DNA of 64,000 bases, from assembly GCA_943737045.1 (NCBI GenBank), contig CALSFV010000031.1, positions 930,001 through 994,000 of the forward strand, read 5' to 3'. Shown here in pieces: positions 47,512 to 61,900 of this stretch. The translations under genes and the position numbers were made by a program. Source of the DNA: Parapristionchus giblindavisi. Its lineage: Eukaryota; Nematoda; Chromadorea; Rhabditida; Diplogasteridae. The first letter of the stretch is position 1. Every line of letters begins with the position of its first letter. The notes under the pieces were generated by a model. It was not told the origin of the DNA and made no database searches. It was given only the letters and a program-made list of their open reading frames with translations.

Positions 47512-50500
47512 TTATACGTAATCATGAGCGTGTTGTTGAACGGCAGCGACATAACTCGCACGTTCTTCATCGTTCATTGACTGCACCATCTCATTCGTTA
47601 TCTCCGACATATGCACCTGAAAGTATTGGGAAACGTCGCACCAACAAATTGCATGTATTTCAGCTAAGAATTTCCGTTTTACTAAACGTCGCCGCAACCA
47701 AGTTACTCACCATCTTTCCACCAACAGATATCATCTCATCTTCATCGTCTGATTCATCATCATCAGATATAATATCAGATGACTTGATCTCCATTGATAA
47801 TGATGAAGATAGAGGAAGATTAGATTCTTCCAATCGAGGACGTTTATGATCTGAAAGTAAATTACAGTAGAATACTCAAATGATTGTCCTCTGAAAAGAG
47901 GTTACTGAACAATTATGTAACTATACATAAAAATAGTATTATCTTGATCTCTCATGTTTAAGTTAAAGTACATTCCCTCAATTACAGTAAGTTGATAACG
48001 TTAATTGCAAAATTAAACAGCAGTATACCTGGTTGTTCTGTGCTTTCCTCAAATGCAGCGAGCTCATGTAGGGCCAGCGCAGAGGCGACATCGTTCCTGA
48101 AAATGGGATGCAATCATGTAATCGATGATATATTAACAATAAGGTTTGACGGGATACTAACTACCGTATATTCCTCTAACCATATACTTCACTAACTACA
48201 GTACATATATCCATTGCTACCGTATACCTTTTATTCTGAACATCAGCTCCATCATGTGGTATGGCGACATGTGTGTTCTCTCTAATATCTTCTGGATTAG
48301 CCTGTAACCAGAGAGGTACCGCCTTGCCTTCTTCGATTCTGAATCAAGCAACAATTAGATATCACGCTACCTTTGGGTACGGCAAGGAGAAGATCAAAAA
48401 ATTTGAAAGCAGAACGTACTCAACATTCTCTCCTGCGTTCATATCTACCGTAATCGCATCGGCATTACGGTACTTGAGACCAATATCAGCACCGAAAGCT
48501 TTGCCGCCAAGTTCGACTCTGTCATAGTATAATTATTTATTTTCATCTTCGAAGTATCGATAAGAAATTGATAGACTAAAATGAATGAATACCTTCTAGT
48601 TTTAGTTACGAGTTCATCTGCTGCAGCCACAGCTGCGGCTTCTAAGTTGAATATCATTATAATTATATTTACTATGATAAAATCACAACGACAAATACTT
48701 AAACGGGATATAAGTTGAACTAAAATGATGATAGCGACCTGCAGTATACTACTCATAATCTTTGATTTTTACCTGAAGGGCGTCAAAACCAGTAAATATT
48801 TAAGATTATGTGATCCTACATTCGTGGGATAATTTTTGGCTCGTTCCGGTTCTGACACTCTTCTTTTAAAGATCAAAGATCAAATTATAAGATGTTTAAC
48901 AAACAAAACAGCAGGTCAACAGGATTATTTTAGGTCAATTTTCACTCCGCGGTGGATTTGACACTATTTGGGGATCCACCCTCAGGCCTCAAACATTAGG
49001 CTGGTGCCGCCAACAAATTTATGCTAAACACTACATATTCTCATAATTTTCGACCCGTCCCGCCAGTTCTTTAAACATTTTTTAAAAACATTTTGTGGGT
49101 CCGACAAGTTCGAAGAGGACAACGACATGAATAACCGTATCCTGTCACACTACATACCTCTATCCATAGCGAGGAACTTATTGATATCAGGTTCGCACAG
49201 ATGAGGGGCCAATTGGATACCCTCAAGGGTCTGGAGTAACTCGAACAACGGTCGCATCTGTAGATTGAATTGAGCGATCGTACCTCTGCAAAAGTATTGA
49301 TAACAAACGACGTATGAGAAACGTCGCTTAGTCAGAAGAATACCACACTACAGTAACCCTCGCTACTTACTGTGTTCCGGTTTTATTCGCAATATCCTGC
49401 ATGACGACCTCACTGTGACAACGCCAACATCTGGAATCAAACTGTAGAATGACAAAGGGACACGCACCAAAGGATTTGATGTTTTAGTCACAGATACAGT
49501 GATCGTGTTCATAATATCTACAGTAGCCCGAGCAATCATCAACAATTTATCATCAATCAATAAAAAGGATCATAAACTGACGTACTTGAGCTCGCCAGTC
49601 ATAGGATCAATAATTCGATCTACTTCTATCGTATCATAAGAAGTGGAGCATCCACTGCATTTGTATGCTGATACATGAACGACAGCACGAGCACGATCTT
49701 CGATACGTTGTCTGTGTTATCAGAGAGATTCATACAAATATTCACTCAATTTACTGCATTTTCGATTTATATGATTTTAATATTGATTCAACCGGGGCGT
49801 GGACACTAGGGTGGCGAGAATGGATCGGTGGGTCGACCTTTTTACGATCACTGTTGGATGGAGGGTGGGTCTGGCAGATATTCATTCCCCCTGGCACAGG
49901 CCCCTAAAGAGGTGGATGACCCATATTAAGTGGGTAGACGATTTTCTCAGCTCCCCGTGGACCAAATTCAAAACAAAAATCACCAATGAAATGAGCTCGA
50001 CGAGCTTGTCAAACAGACACAAAAAAAGAAGTTGATATGATGAATTTGAAAATATTGAATTTTTATGACTTCTTTCAAAAAAAACGAAAAAAAATAAATT
50101 GTTTTTTTTTTGTTTTCATTAGGTTATTTGCACTTTACAAAGTCCCTAGTGACTATTCCACATATTTCTCGGTTGTACATCTTTTTCAATCTCTCTAGTA
50201 ATGTAAAAATTGTTTAAAAATGAAATAAATGTTTTTCGAAATTCAAATTTAAAAAAAAAACATATTTGCATAGCCCTTGTTGAGCTGATTCTACAAATCT
50301 TTAAATTATCGATTTTGATCCAGGGGGAGCTGAGAAAATAGCCAATTCACTTTCTACCCAACTCAAAATGAATATCCACTAGAGAGGGTGACCTTTTCGA
50401 CTATCCACCAAGAGAGCGATCGTAAAAGCCTCTCTCGTGAATATCCACCTCTGACTGCCAGTGGGAATGAATATCCATCAACCATTCTCGCCACCCTAGT

Positions 50501-52384
50501 GGACACCCAACAGTAAGAAGGAAAAAAATTCTGAGACAAGAAGTCATGAGTGGCCAACCACGTACAGCAAAGCCTACTCATCATAAATATGTTTTAAATG
50601 GAATGGAATATCGATACATTGAATTGTATTGACCATGAAGTTGGGATATGATGAATTTGACTAAATTAGTTTTTTTACAAAAATGATTACAAACATGAGA
50701 GTATTGATTGAATTATCGATTGATTGTGATTGTGAACGATACTAACCTCATGTGATCGATTTTATACTTGAAGACATTAGTGATAGCACGATAGTTGACG
50801 AAGTAGTAGATGACTGATCTACAATCGAAAAATATATATTTGATTGTTTTTTTAAATGGTGCTCAATAAGGTTGATTAAGGAAACGTTTTAAAAAATTAC
50901 ACCTAAATACACATTAAATATAGCTGACTGTCATTAACTGATTATAGAATAGAAACATAATAATAAAGAGGTTATAATTCAGTTGATTGAACAATTCTCG
51001 TAAATCAATCAATACTCACTGATTCTTTCCTGTCACTGCAGATTTGACTTGAATGAGACGTTCTCTCAGTAATTTGTCTTGTTTAAGGGGAACGGATATC
51101 TAAATGAATTATTTAGAATCAAGATTCAATGCAATAACTACCGTAAACTGATAGAATAAGCATAACTAAATAGAAAAGAGGAGAAGATACAACACAATAG
51201 TGACACACGATCTCATGGGGGGCGAGTATTTCGAAAAAAATTTCACGCGCTGCGGTAGTAAAGCCGCCAATGGCAGGCCAAATGCAAATAAACACAATTA
51301 CGAATATGCGCTAAACATAGGAATTTTAAAAAATAACTGGGGCGGGCCAGTTATTTGTTCCACTAAACGGCGTAAGTTACTGAAAAGTTTTTCTGCGCCA
51401 TTGATGCGGTTTTCCATTTTTTCTTCGCATTTCGTAATCAGAATGGTGGCAAGTAGTGTAAGGTTTTATAAACTGCTCTGAAAAGAATAAATAATAATCA
51501 ATTATTGATAAAAATAGCGATAAACATTAAAACTGCGTTAGCGGAAAATTTGATTTTTAAAATCGAAAATTTATTTCGTAGAGGCTCCTACCACGAAAAC
51601 ACTTACGTCGCACTTTCTAGTTTTGAGTTTTCTGTAATTCTTTAGAATCGGCCTTTTCATGCGTTTGCCCCCTCCGTGTGACACATCCACTATTTGATAG
51701 AAAAGTTCATAATTTCAAATTATGTAATAGTAATATAGAGAATATGCACCTGTCTCAGTTGTTTCTGGTCCAGATTTATCTTCGCACGTAACTTCTCCTC
51801 ACTAATGCACACTGATTGAATAACATAATAGATGATGATAGCCTAAGATCAAAGAATTCGGAAGCCGATCGAGAAGTTACGAATAAAAGTCTTATTATAA
51901 GGAATAAAATACATAATAGAAAGACATTCAAAAGAGTAAAAATCGATTGAGTCGTAGTGAAAGATCAGAGACAAATGAAGTTTTCGTCCTTTACGGGATC
52001 AAAAGTTCAATGTCATTCTATCACTCCTCCTTATCTATTCCAATGAAAGATCACTATTGAATGAGCACAAAATACTGTATAACAAATAGTCAAGCATCAA
52101 AATCGATCAATAAATAATTACTTGCTCGGGAGAGTAGAACTTCTTCACTGTCATCAACAATGCTTTGATCAGATCTTGAGGAATCTACAATTATCTACTA
52201 TATCAATTGAAATAATGAATGAATATCTAGCATATAATGTACACTAATTGAAATATAGATGGAGCATTGCTGCCAGGAAAGAACAATAAATTGAGATAAA
52301 TGAATAAAAGAGTTCATTAACCTCAGACGCTACTTTAACATCAGTATTGGATGAAGATCCCTGAGTAGTTACCGTCGTTGCCAT
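47512..52384 (-). CDS. Transcription initiation factor IIE subunit alpha
   Basis: Exons: 52384-52322, 52184-52122, 51842-51750, 51099-51020, 50818-50747, 49711-49586, 49430-49371, 49285-49158, 48641-48593, 48518-48420, 48338-48228, 48096-48029, 47850-47711, 47616-47512; every phase agrees; 418 residues (human about 439). Seen: winged-helix region (IPQDLIKALLMTVKKFYSPEQ, INLDQKQLRQ); YYFVNYRAITNVFKYKIDHM; a C4 zinc ribbon YKCSGCSTSY ... DPMTGELKCWRCHSEV; AQFNLQMRPLFELLQTLEG; a C-terminal acidic stretch DDDESDDEDEMISVGG followed by SMNDEERASYVA. Role: with TFIIE-beta it recruits and stimulates TFIIH in RNA polymerase II initiation. An acceptor-like TTATTAG ends one base before the ATG, suggesting trans-splicing. 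The gene upstream on the same strand stops 531 bp away. Introns 3 and 5 host MITEs. Confidence 0.95.
49798..50512. mobile_element. Palindromic element in TFIIE-alpha intron
   Basis: Tips GTGGACACTAGGGTGGCGAGAATGG and its complement near 50488-50512. Subterminal blocks (GATATTCATTCCC, ACGATC) are also inverted, and the centre is A/T-rich with A runs. About 715 bp. Confidence 0.75.
51201..51690. mobile_element. Probable MITE in TFIIE-alpha intron
   Basis: GTGACACACGATCTCATGGGGGGC on the left and GCCCCCTCCGTGTGACAC on the right are imperfect inverted repeats about 490 bp apart. The interior has no coding motif. Confidence 0.45.
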
Positions 52385-52914
52385 ACTAATAACGAATTAT
52401 TGATTAATCGATTTGACTAAATTCAGTCATTGGATTTAAATAAATTATCTGCATGGCAAAGTACTTATGCAGTAAGTCAACGTATCAACTGTTTTCTCGT
52501 TCTAATTATACAAACAAGGACAACTATAGGGAGCACTCACTTTATCCGACAAACATATAACTATCGTAAAGATACACACTATGTTACACGTAATCGAGTC
52601 CTATTCTCAAATCGAGAAAATATAACAAGAAAAAAGTATCGATTTGGATAGAATATCATCAACTAATCTAATGGAGGTCCTTCATAAGGACCACATGGAG
52701 GGATTACCTATAACGTGAAAGGCTTACAAATCATCAACAACAACAAAAGTTCACGAATACATAGAAAAAAGGTGACTAACGAATTAATATTCCTACTATT
52801 CTCTCTATAATATGGTATACCGTATCCAGATACTAAAATCAATAAATGGATTACTGTAAGCTGTTAGTGAGCTACTTCCTGATTACAGTACTGTAAAATA
52901 TGTTTATTCCACGA

Positions 52915-55900
52915 TTATTGATTGGGAGTGTTAGCCGATGCTCCATCGTAAAACGCCGGAGGGTCGTAGAAGTCACAGATTGCGCCCACAGAAGGATCAC
53001 GACCCTGTAACAACAGATATGAATATATTTAGCTTCTACGGTGAAATAAAGTCAATCAACGATACTGTCGTGCGACAGACTACGATATACCTGGAATCGT
53101 CGATACAACTCCTTCGCTACATCTCCACTTCCTCGATTAAGAATCGTCGTCTTCAATCGTTCACCCGTCTTTCTTTCATCATTCTCAGCATCGAAAGTCT
53201 CATGTACGTCGAGTGCAAGCATCTAAAAGTAAAAAAAAACAATAATCAAACACCCCGTACAAATATCGATTAATATTATACAGACAATGCCCTCCCGTTT
53301 CCCCCAAATCAGGTTTATACCTACAGTACTACAGACAATCATACATTTTCATACCCTCACAGTGTGAGGATTGACCCACTATATTCGGATCATTTTCAGG
53401 GTCGACCCACTATATAAAGCTCATTTTTGAAGTGAAAGATTACAATTTAAACGAAAAATAATGATTTTTCTAAATCGACCCACTATATAAAAATAATTCG
53501 GTGAGCGCACCGAAAATGTATGCAGACAATCCTTTCAAGATCCCCCACTCACCTCAGTCCATAACTTCCTATAGTGCATGGCCATGTGTGGTTGGAGGGC
53601 AAAGATGGGAGTGAATGAACAGGGATGGAAATCATTCCTTGATTGTTTCCATGGGAAGTACTCCTTATACATCTCACGATACAGATCAAGCCAGAATTTG
53701 TCCCTGATGAGTAGATTAAAATAAAATATAATAAAATCTAATATATAGATTTTATGCATTGAGATTTTGAAAATGTTTGCTGTTAATAATAAATTTCCGC
53801 TGACTTTTAGAGGAATGTTTCTTTTGAAGCGCTCTCTCTGTTGGTTCATGCACAAAGACAATAAAGAACGAAGAAATCGAAAATGGTTTAAAAAAGTCAG
53901 ATACTTACGGGCAGCGAGATAGTTTAATACAATTTCATATTGTCGTTTCACTCATAATAATTATATTCATAACAATAACCAACTTTCTGTTCTCCATCTC
54001 GTATATGGAAAGATCATAATCAGCCCAGAAGAGTGTACGGTAGCTATCCCACAATGTTGATCTGAAAATATTTTCAATTGTAGTGGGCAATGACGATGGT
54101 TCAGAATTGTCACCCATCAATACTCCACGGACATACCTGCACAGCGCCAGTGATGCGTTGTTAGCTTCATCATCTGTTAGTCGCACTCCAGTTGACTGAA
54201 CACAAAAAATAGTATATCATCGCTTTGATTTCGTGTTTCATAAACTTATTTGCACCAAGATCAATGGACGTTTAAGAAGATAAGATGTGTTAAAATTGGG
54301 TTATATTCATGATGAGAAAGAATGAATAATGATGGATGAAAAGATGAAAGATGACTAACCACGTGAGGTGCAGATAACGACTGAAGGAGTGATGGTTTGT
54401 ACACGAACATCTGGAGGAATGAGGGGAACATATCGGCTGCATCCCAATCGGAAGCGTAGAAAGGACTCCTGTCAATCAAATACAGATTACCACAGCTGAC
54501 ACACACATGAGATAATGCACTCGCAGCATCTACACCGTTGCGTCCACATATCAAAGTGCCCGGTTAGCTCAGTCGGTAGAGCACCAGACTCTTAATCTGG
54601 CTGTCGCGGGTTCGAGCCCCGCATCGGGCTGCACATGTTTTGCCGAATTTACAAGAGTTGCAAGCATTATTACTAACCTTTCGAAATGTATTACTCAATT
54701 TTTATTAGCATTAATGATGGTAATGGTAAAATTATTACAAACCATGGAATGGCGATATCTCTGTATGGTGATCGTGAGAGTAGAAGCTGAACGGCTCGGC
54801 CAAACTGCAAAAATGCATCAATACATATTTCATAAAATTAATGGTTTCATAAAAATTTTTGGCTCAGACAATTTTGAACTCTCCTCTCTCCTCCCTTTCC
54901 ATTCTTCATTCATTTTCCTCTTCTACGCGGTCAGTCACGGACAAAAAGGGTGAACAATTTAATTGCAAAATAGCCTGGACCATAAAACAGAGAAGTGCAT
55001 AATTAATTTACATATAATATTCAATTTATTATTGCATCAATAACATTTTGCGGATAGATAACTTGGACTAATGGAATAACTTCCAATGAAATAGATCAAA
55101 AACTCACGGTGCTCAATAATTGACTCAATTGTGCATGATGGAGTACAGAGGGTGAGTTAGTCGTGGAGGCAGCTGCAGCTCCAATCATATACACCAACTT
55201 GTCCAGACCACGTTCCTCACATTCCGCTACAACGAGTAAACCTTCCTTTTTAGTAAAAAGGCAGCAAAAGCACATTTGACACAAAGTTTGCGTCTCAAAT
55301 ATGCCAAATGCATAGAAGTAACCGATATACGACAAGGATGTAGTTAGTCTGCTCCATCAATAATCAATGTATTATGTTTAATGATTTTCTTGATTTTTCG
55401 ACGTATCAAAGTAAACTAACTTCTAGCCAATATAGTATTCCATCCTCCTCTTTTGTTCTCACGATCGAATGGATCAACATAGAGACGACCGAGATGTTCA
55501 CCTAACAATATACACATTAAGTATCAATGCTAATTTAGATAACCTAAAAAAGCGTACAGATAAAATAGATATCAGAGCTGCCATGAAACTGATCAGAGGG
55601 AAATACAGAATCTTAAATCAGCAACCTCACTAATTTCGCCCTTAAATCCTCAACTTCAACAAACCAAGCTCACGATTTCATTAAAGGCGTAATAGCTTCT
55701 TTCCTATAGAGACAAGGCTCCCAATGCAATCGAAAAACGCATAACTTTCAGATTCTCTGAGTGAAAATTGACAAGATCTTTGCTTTACCACTCCGGACAC
55801 CTAATTTATCATTCTTCAATCATCTTTCTCTATCTCCGTGGGCGATATTCTCCACAATATCAAAGATTTTAGCCAGTATTGCATACGTTCACTACCAATG

Positions 55901-58900
55901 ACTATTTTGATATATTAGGTGAATTCATAGGTCGAATAGCTAGGTTATCGGTTTTCAAATTCCGGTCAGGTTTTTCAATTTTTGGCAAATTTGGCTCAAA
56001 ATCCGGTCAGGTTTTTTGATTTTTGTGAATTTTTGGCTCAAAATCCGGTCAGGTTTTTTTGATTTTTGTGAAATTTTGGCTCAAATCCGGTCAGGCTTGG
56101 TACTTTGTAACATACTTTTCGACCTATGGGTGAATTCATAAGTAACGCTCGTTTTTTTTGTCCCAACTTCAGTCGCCTCGTTCTTGCTCCGTTGTTATTG
56201 TTAGCATCCATGTTGTTTACACTAGACTGTCCCTCGAATATCCTGAGGTTATTTTCGATTCACTTCCAGCGTGTTCTCCAGGTGAGAAAACCGCATAATT
56301 TTGCCAACGACGGAATTCACATACGCAACGTTATTTTATTCCTCTTACTCTCGGGCTTGAAACGCCCTGACTTCCAACATGGCCTAGCAGAGGTGAACCC
56401 CTCACATGTGCCTCACGTAACAGCGGTGAGAAATTGAGTCGTCAAATTCGAGAAACAGGACTTTTCCCACGAAGATGAAGACCAACCCAGTCGCCTACCG
56501 GATGTGGCTCTCGATCGATTGCTCCACGAGGAAGAGGCTGATCCGTATCCCGATACCGGTGATATTGCAATGGCACTTGGGGTCAGCCAGAGCACTGTGG
56601 TACATGACATACACACTCTTGGAAATAAGAGAAAATAGGGAAGATGTCTACCCCACGTCCTAGCCGACTACGACAAGGATCGCCGACTGGGCATTGCAAA
56701 GACTTTTCTAACTCTACGTCGCCTGCTTGTTTGGCTGGTCAGCGTTATAACCGGTGATGAAAAGTGGGTGCTCTACGATTATAAAGAACCAATGAGACTG
56801 TGGTTCGGTGAGTGCGAATAGCGAGCAAATGTCCCCAAAACCGAATTTCACCGCCAAAAAGTGATGTTGTGCATCTGGTATTCGGTATGGGGAGTCGAGT
56901 ACTGGGAACTCCTCCCCGAGGGTACGACTGTCACGACACATGTCTACCCTCTCCAGCTGCGGAAGCTAAGACTCCACCTCGGACAATCATGCGGGAAGGA
57001 CACTCGAATCTAATTTCAACATGACAACGCTCATCCTCATACCAAAAGAACTACCCTGTCTGAGCTAACGGGCTATGACTGAATTGTACTCTACCACCTT
57101 CCGTACTCAACCGACCTTGCCGACTATGGTTGTCACCTCTTCGCGGCGCTCCATCACTTCCTCAAAGGGCAAAGCTTCAAATACCGAACCACTATCCATA
57201 CCGGACTCGACACCTATTTGCGGAATTTGCCCCAGTCCTTTTATCACGAAGAGATCCACAAACTGCCGGGTAGAAGGCTGAAGGTTCCCGATGCGAATGG
57301 AAAATATTTCTAGAATTCTCCATGCTATATTAAATTTTTACGAAAAATTTTTTGGAAAGCGAAAAACGAGCGTTACTTATGAATTCACCTAATAGAACAC
57401 TATAATTGATACTAACCAGTAGATACATCAGCCACAGCATAGACCCTTGCGTCCGGGTGGCAACGTTCAGGCACTGAGTCCGTTACATCCTACAATCATG
57501 GATTAAAGTACATTACAATATCTTTATAATTTCCAAAACCATAGGTTATCTCATTTACCACTAACTATCGAAAATCTATTAAAGCAACGGACAGATTCAA
57601 GTTTCGCCCAACCTTGAAATGAAGATTGAAGATGTGTGATACGAGTGATGTGAGATTGTCCCATGTTGACCAGAAGGGGAAGTATTGCATCAGTTCCAAA
57701 GGGTTCACACTGGATAATCAATGAAGTCTACCTTATTCAAAGCAGTAAACAAATATTTGTCATTTATATTAGTAGGTTATTCGAACATAGTTCACTATAC
57801 ACAATAAATTATTTATCAAACATATCTGAAAAAAATACAATTAGTGTCTTATTCGAATGAGTGGTAACTTACTAACCACTAACTTAAATCCAAAATAAGT
57901 CAATAATATAATATTTTTTTAATTTTAAAACTCACTCATAGTGCTCTTCTGCTTCCTTTCTACATACATAGAAGATATCTCCAGGTCGTAGATCACCTGC
58001 CAGAAGTTCACGCGATGCATATGCCGCCCATGCCTCGGTACGATCAATGAAGACCGGACGTACGCGACGGATCAAACTACAAAGGGAGAAATGTTGAAAA
58101 AATTACAAAAATCAATGAGTACAAAAAAGCTTTATGTAATGTTAGAGTAGTAGCGATATAACTCACGCATCAAGGAAGTTGCGTACAGTATCTGGACTAG
58201 CGGCCATCTTATTAGATAGACGATGTTCAGCTACACTAGAGTATCCTAAGGTCTTTGCGAGTCCTTCACTGAAATAAACAAGTTGATACACATTACAAGT
58301 GTATGGATAAAGATAACAGAGACAGTTTATCTAAGAATTCTCATTCAAAGTATTCGGTATGATTATACATTCAAATATTTTTCGTCTAATGTGGTTTTAA
58401 TTTCTTGTAAATGGAATTGGAAATTGTAAAAAGGGTGTTAATTTTGTCCACTTGTAAATAGCATTGTAAAAAGCAAATATCTCGGTTATCTGACTAGTTA
58501 GAGACTTGAAACTTGGTTTTTAGGTTAGAAACCACGAAAGAAGCTTATAAACGAAGTTTCAAGTCTCAAGCTGTACTAACAAGAACGGAGATATTTGCTT
58601 TTTACAAGATTTTTCAGGAAAAACTCGAACATTCCAAGTTTCAAGTCTCTAACTAGTCAGATAACTGAGATATTTGCTTTTTACAATGCTATTTACAAGT
58701 GGACAAAATTAACACCCTTTTTACAATTTCCAATTCCATTTACAAGAAATTAACACCACATAAATCTTCCATTTATGGCTATATATGTAATATCACTTAA
58801 TTGTTATGACGAAGCTCTTCAATATTGATTGAATTGTTGTAGAAGTCATGGTCGAAACTAGCCTGAAAAAAAGGATCATTCAATCAAAAAAATTTTTTTT

Positions 58901-61900
58901 TCTAAACAACTGAAAACGTATATATTTAACACCATAGTCAAATCGATAGTAATAAATTACAATATACCTTATTGATCCATTTCTCCCATGCACTAGTGCG
59001 CATATGACGATCCTTACAGTATTGAAGTAATGGGAATATCGATTGTGGTGTCATCTTGGCACGCCACGGGCCAGTAGCCCAGTTCGAACTAAATATGGAC
59101 GATGTGGTTAAAGATCAGATTTCATTGTTAATTCTTGTAATGTCATCTACAATGAAATGGTGACTATTTAATGAAATGACAAATACATTGTGAATGGAGC
59201 TTATAAACCTACAATCTATGACAACTTGGTAGTACGCTTATGCATACATTTCACTACGGATTGGTACATAGGAACAGTGGAGTATGCGCAACGCTCAATT
59301 AGTTATGAGATAAACATTTTATCAAGCTACGAAAACGCAGAAAACTTGCGAAAGACTACATTTCAGCACAAACAAGAAAATGCGAAAAGATATTCAAGTA
59401 GAACCACATGTTTCATCGGTACAATAAGTAGATAGATATCAACGTACGGATTGACAGCGAGCTGCTGTAAGATATGTGGTGGAGCATCCTTGAGAACAGA
59501 AGGATCAGTAATAGTGAATGTGTTCTGATCATTTGTTGACATGACGTTGCGACTGGGAAAAAACTATTATTTGTATTGACATAATAAGATAAAATATTCC
59601 AGACATTTCCTTAAAGCAGCAAAGAAAATTAGATAGATTAATGGAAAAAATAATACTTACATATATTTGGATCGATATTCATCAATGAATCTATTCCAAC
59701 TTCCAATCAACTTGCGAGTCTTCTCGTCTTGTTTGTCCCATCCGGATGCCTAAGAAAACGAATATTATATTTATTAAGGAGAAATTATCATAGCAATAAT
59801 AATGAACTGACAATAACTACTGGTTTAACTCTAATTCAAAAAGGTAATGTATTTACCTTAATCTCTAACAAGTACCACTCCAACAAACGTAGCTGCCAAT
59901 CATTCAGTCCCTCTTTTTTCTCGTACAGTTCCTGCAAGAAAGAAAGTATTGAAAGACCTAAATTTGAAGATCACCAAATGTACAAATCCAGATTTACAAA
60001 TAACACGTAACACGATAAGATACTACAAATATGTGATACTTACAGCGATAGCCTTTTGGAAGATCGGACTAGATAACTTCTCCATATGATCACGTGCACA
60101 CATGATCTTGATCTACAATTACAAATCAATCAATATTCGTGTACTACGGTAATCATTCTCACAACAAGTAATGGTCAGTAAATATCCCTCGAAATGCTTG
60201 TGGTACGGGGATAATGAGTAACCACCATTGATCATTCTATTCTTCTACTGTAAGAGATCGCACGGTTTGTCTCGTATTCGAATATTCATACTATAAGACA
60301 ACTATACCACTATTTTAAATTAAGTAGAATAGAAGAAATTAGAATTTTAGAGTGCGTTTATAACTCACAGTCAGAAAAAGTACTCAACCAATTAAAAACT
60401 GTTAATAACGTACATGATGTAAATCCGAATCGAATAGTTTTCGACTGCAGTCCGGCCAGTCAGTCAGCATCCTTAAATATCGATATTTCCGTGTACTCAA
60501 TTACCTTTGTCCTAAAAACGTTTTCAACGAATTGTCCAAGTTACAAAACAGTGTATATCACGCTATCTGAGAAAATCGACATAGGTGCGGTATCGATGAA
60601 AAATAGATTTTTCTCTTTTATGTGTGATAATTACAGGCTCCATGAGTGTAGTTCACTGGTACTTGGAAATTCCTTCCAATTGAAAATTCGCCTCAGGAAG
60701 TGACCACACAACGATTTGGCGCCTTTTCCTAAAAAGTTTATTTCGAATCGATTCGGGAGTGGGTGCAATGGACTCCTTGGCGAATTCTAAGAAACTATTG
60801 CTGAGGAAAGTTTTTTGATCAAAGATCAACGAAGGCTGGAATTCGGGATTATTCAGAAAAAAAAATCACATTAAATTAATTCTCACTATTTTCCCATGGC
60901 CCAGGTAAATTTTTTATTTGCTCATTAGCTTCTGCATATTATATTACACCTTCAGTTTAATATTGATAATTTTTAAATCAAGGCAAGTTTATAAACGAAT
61001 TAATTTTGTTTGCTGTATTCAATTGTGGTGAGGATTGGCGACGTTCTCTAAAAAGTTTATTTCTAATCTAATCGATTCGTGACTGGGAGCCTTCGAATCC
61101 TTGTCTAATTCTAAGAAACTATTGCGTAGGAGAGTTTTTCGATCAACGGTCAACGAACGCTGGAATTGGGAATTTTCGAAAAAACTGTTTACATTAAATT
61201 TATTCTCACTATTTTGCATAATTCTCACTATGTAGAAGCGATTGAACAAATAAAAAGTTTACAGTCGCCATGGAAAACATTGATAATTAATTGAATGTAA
61301 AGATTTTTTTCGAAAATTCCCAATTCCAGCGTTCGTTGACCGTTGATCGAAAAACTCTCATAAGCAATAGTTTCTTAGAATTAGACAAGGATTCGAAGGC
61401 GCCCAGTCACGAATCGATTAGATTAGAAATAAACTTTTTAGAGAACGTCGCCAATCCTCACCACAATTGAATACAGCAAACAAAATTAATTCGTCTATAA
61501 GCTTGCCTTGATTTAAAAATTATCAATATTAAACTGAAGGTGTAATATAATATGCAGAAGCTAATGAGCAAATAAAAAATTTACCTGGGCCATGGGAAAA
61601 TAGTGAGAATTAATTTAATGTGATTTTTTTCTGAAAAATCCCAAATTCCAGCCTTCGTTGATCTTTGATCAAAAATCTTTCCTCGGCAATAGTTTGTTAG
61701 AATTCGCCAAGGAGTCCATTGCACCCACTCCCGAATCGATTGGATTCGAAATAAACTTTTTAGGAAAAGGCGCCAAATCGTTGTGTGGTCACCTCCTGAA
61801 GCGAATTTTCAATTGGAAGGAATTTCCAAGTACCAGAGAACTACACTCATGGAGCCTGTAATTATCATACATAAAACAGAAAAATCCATTTTTCGTCGAT

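Noticed and set aside
53935..54186. Continuous 83-codon frame through RGVLMGDNSEPSS
   Set aside because: The middle is an in-frame intron (GTATGT...TTTCAG); splicing 54137 to 54061 keeps phase and gives a better family match.
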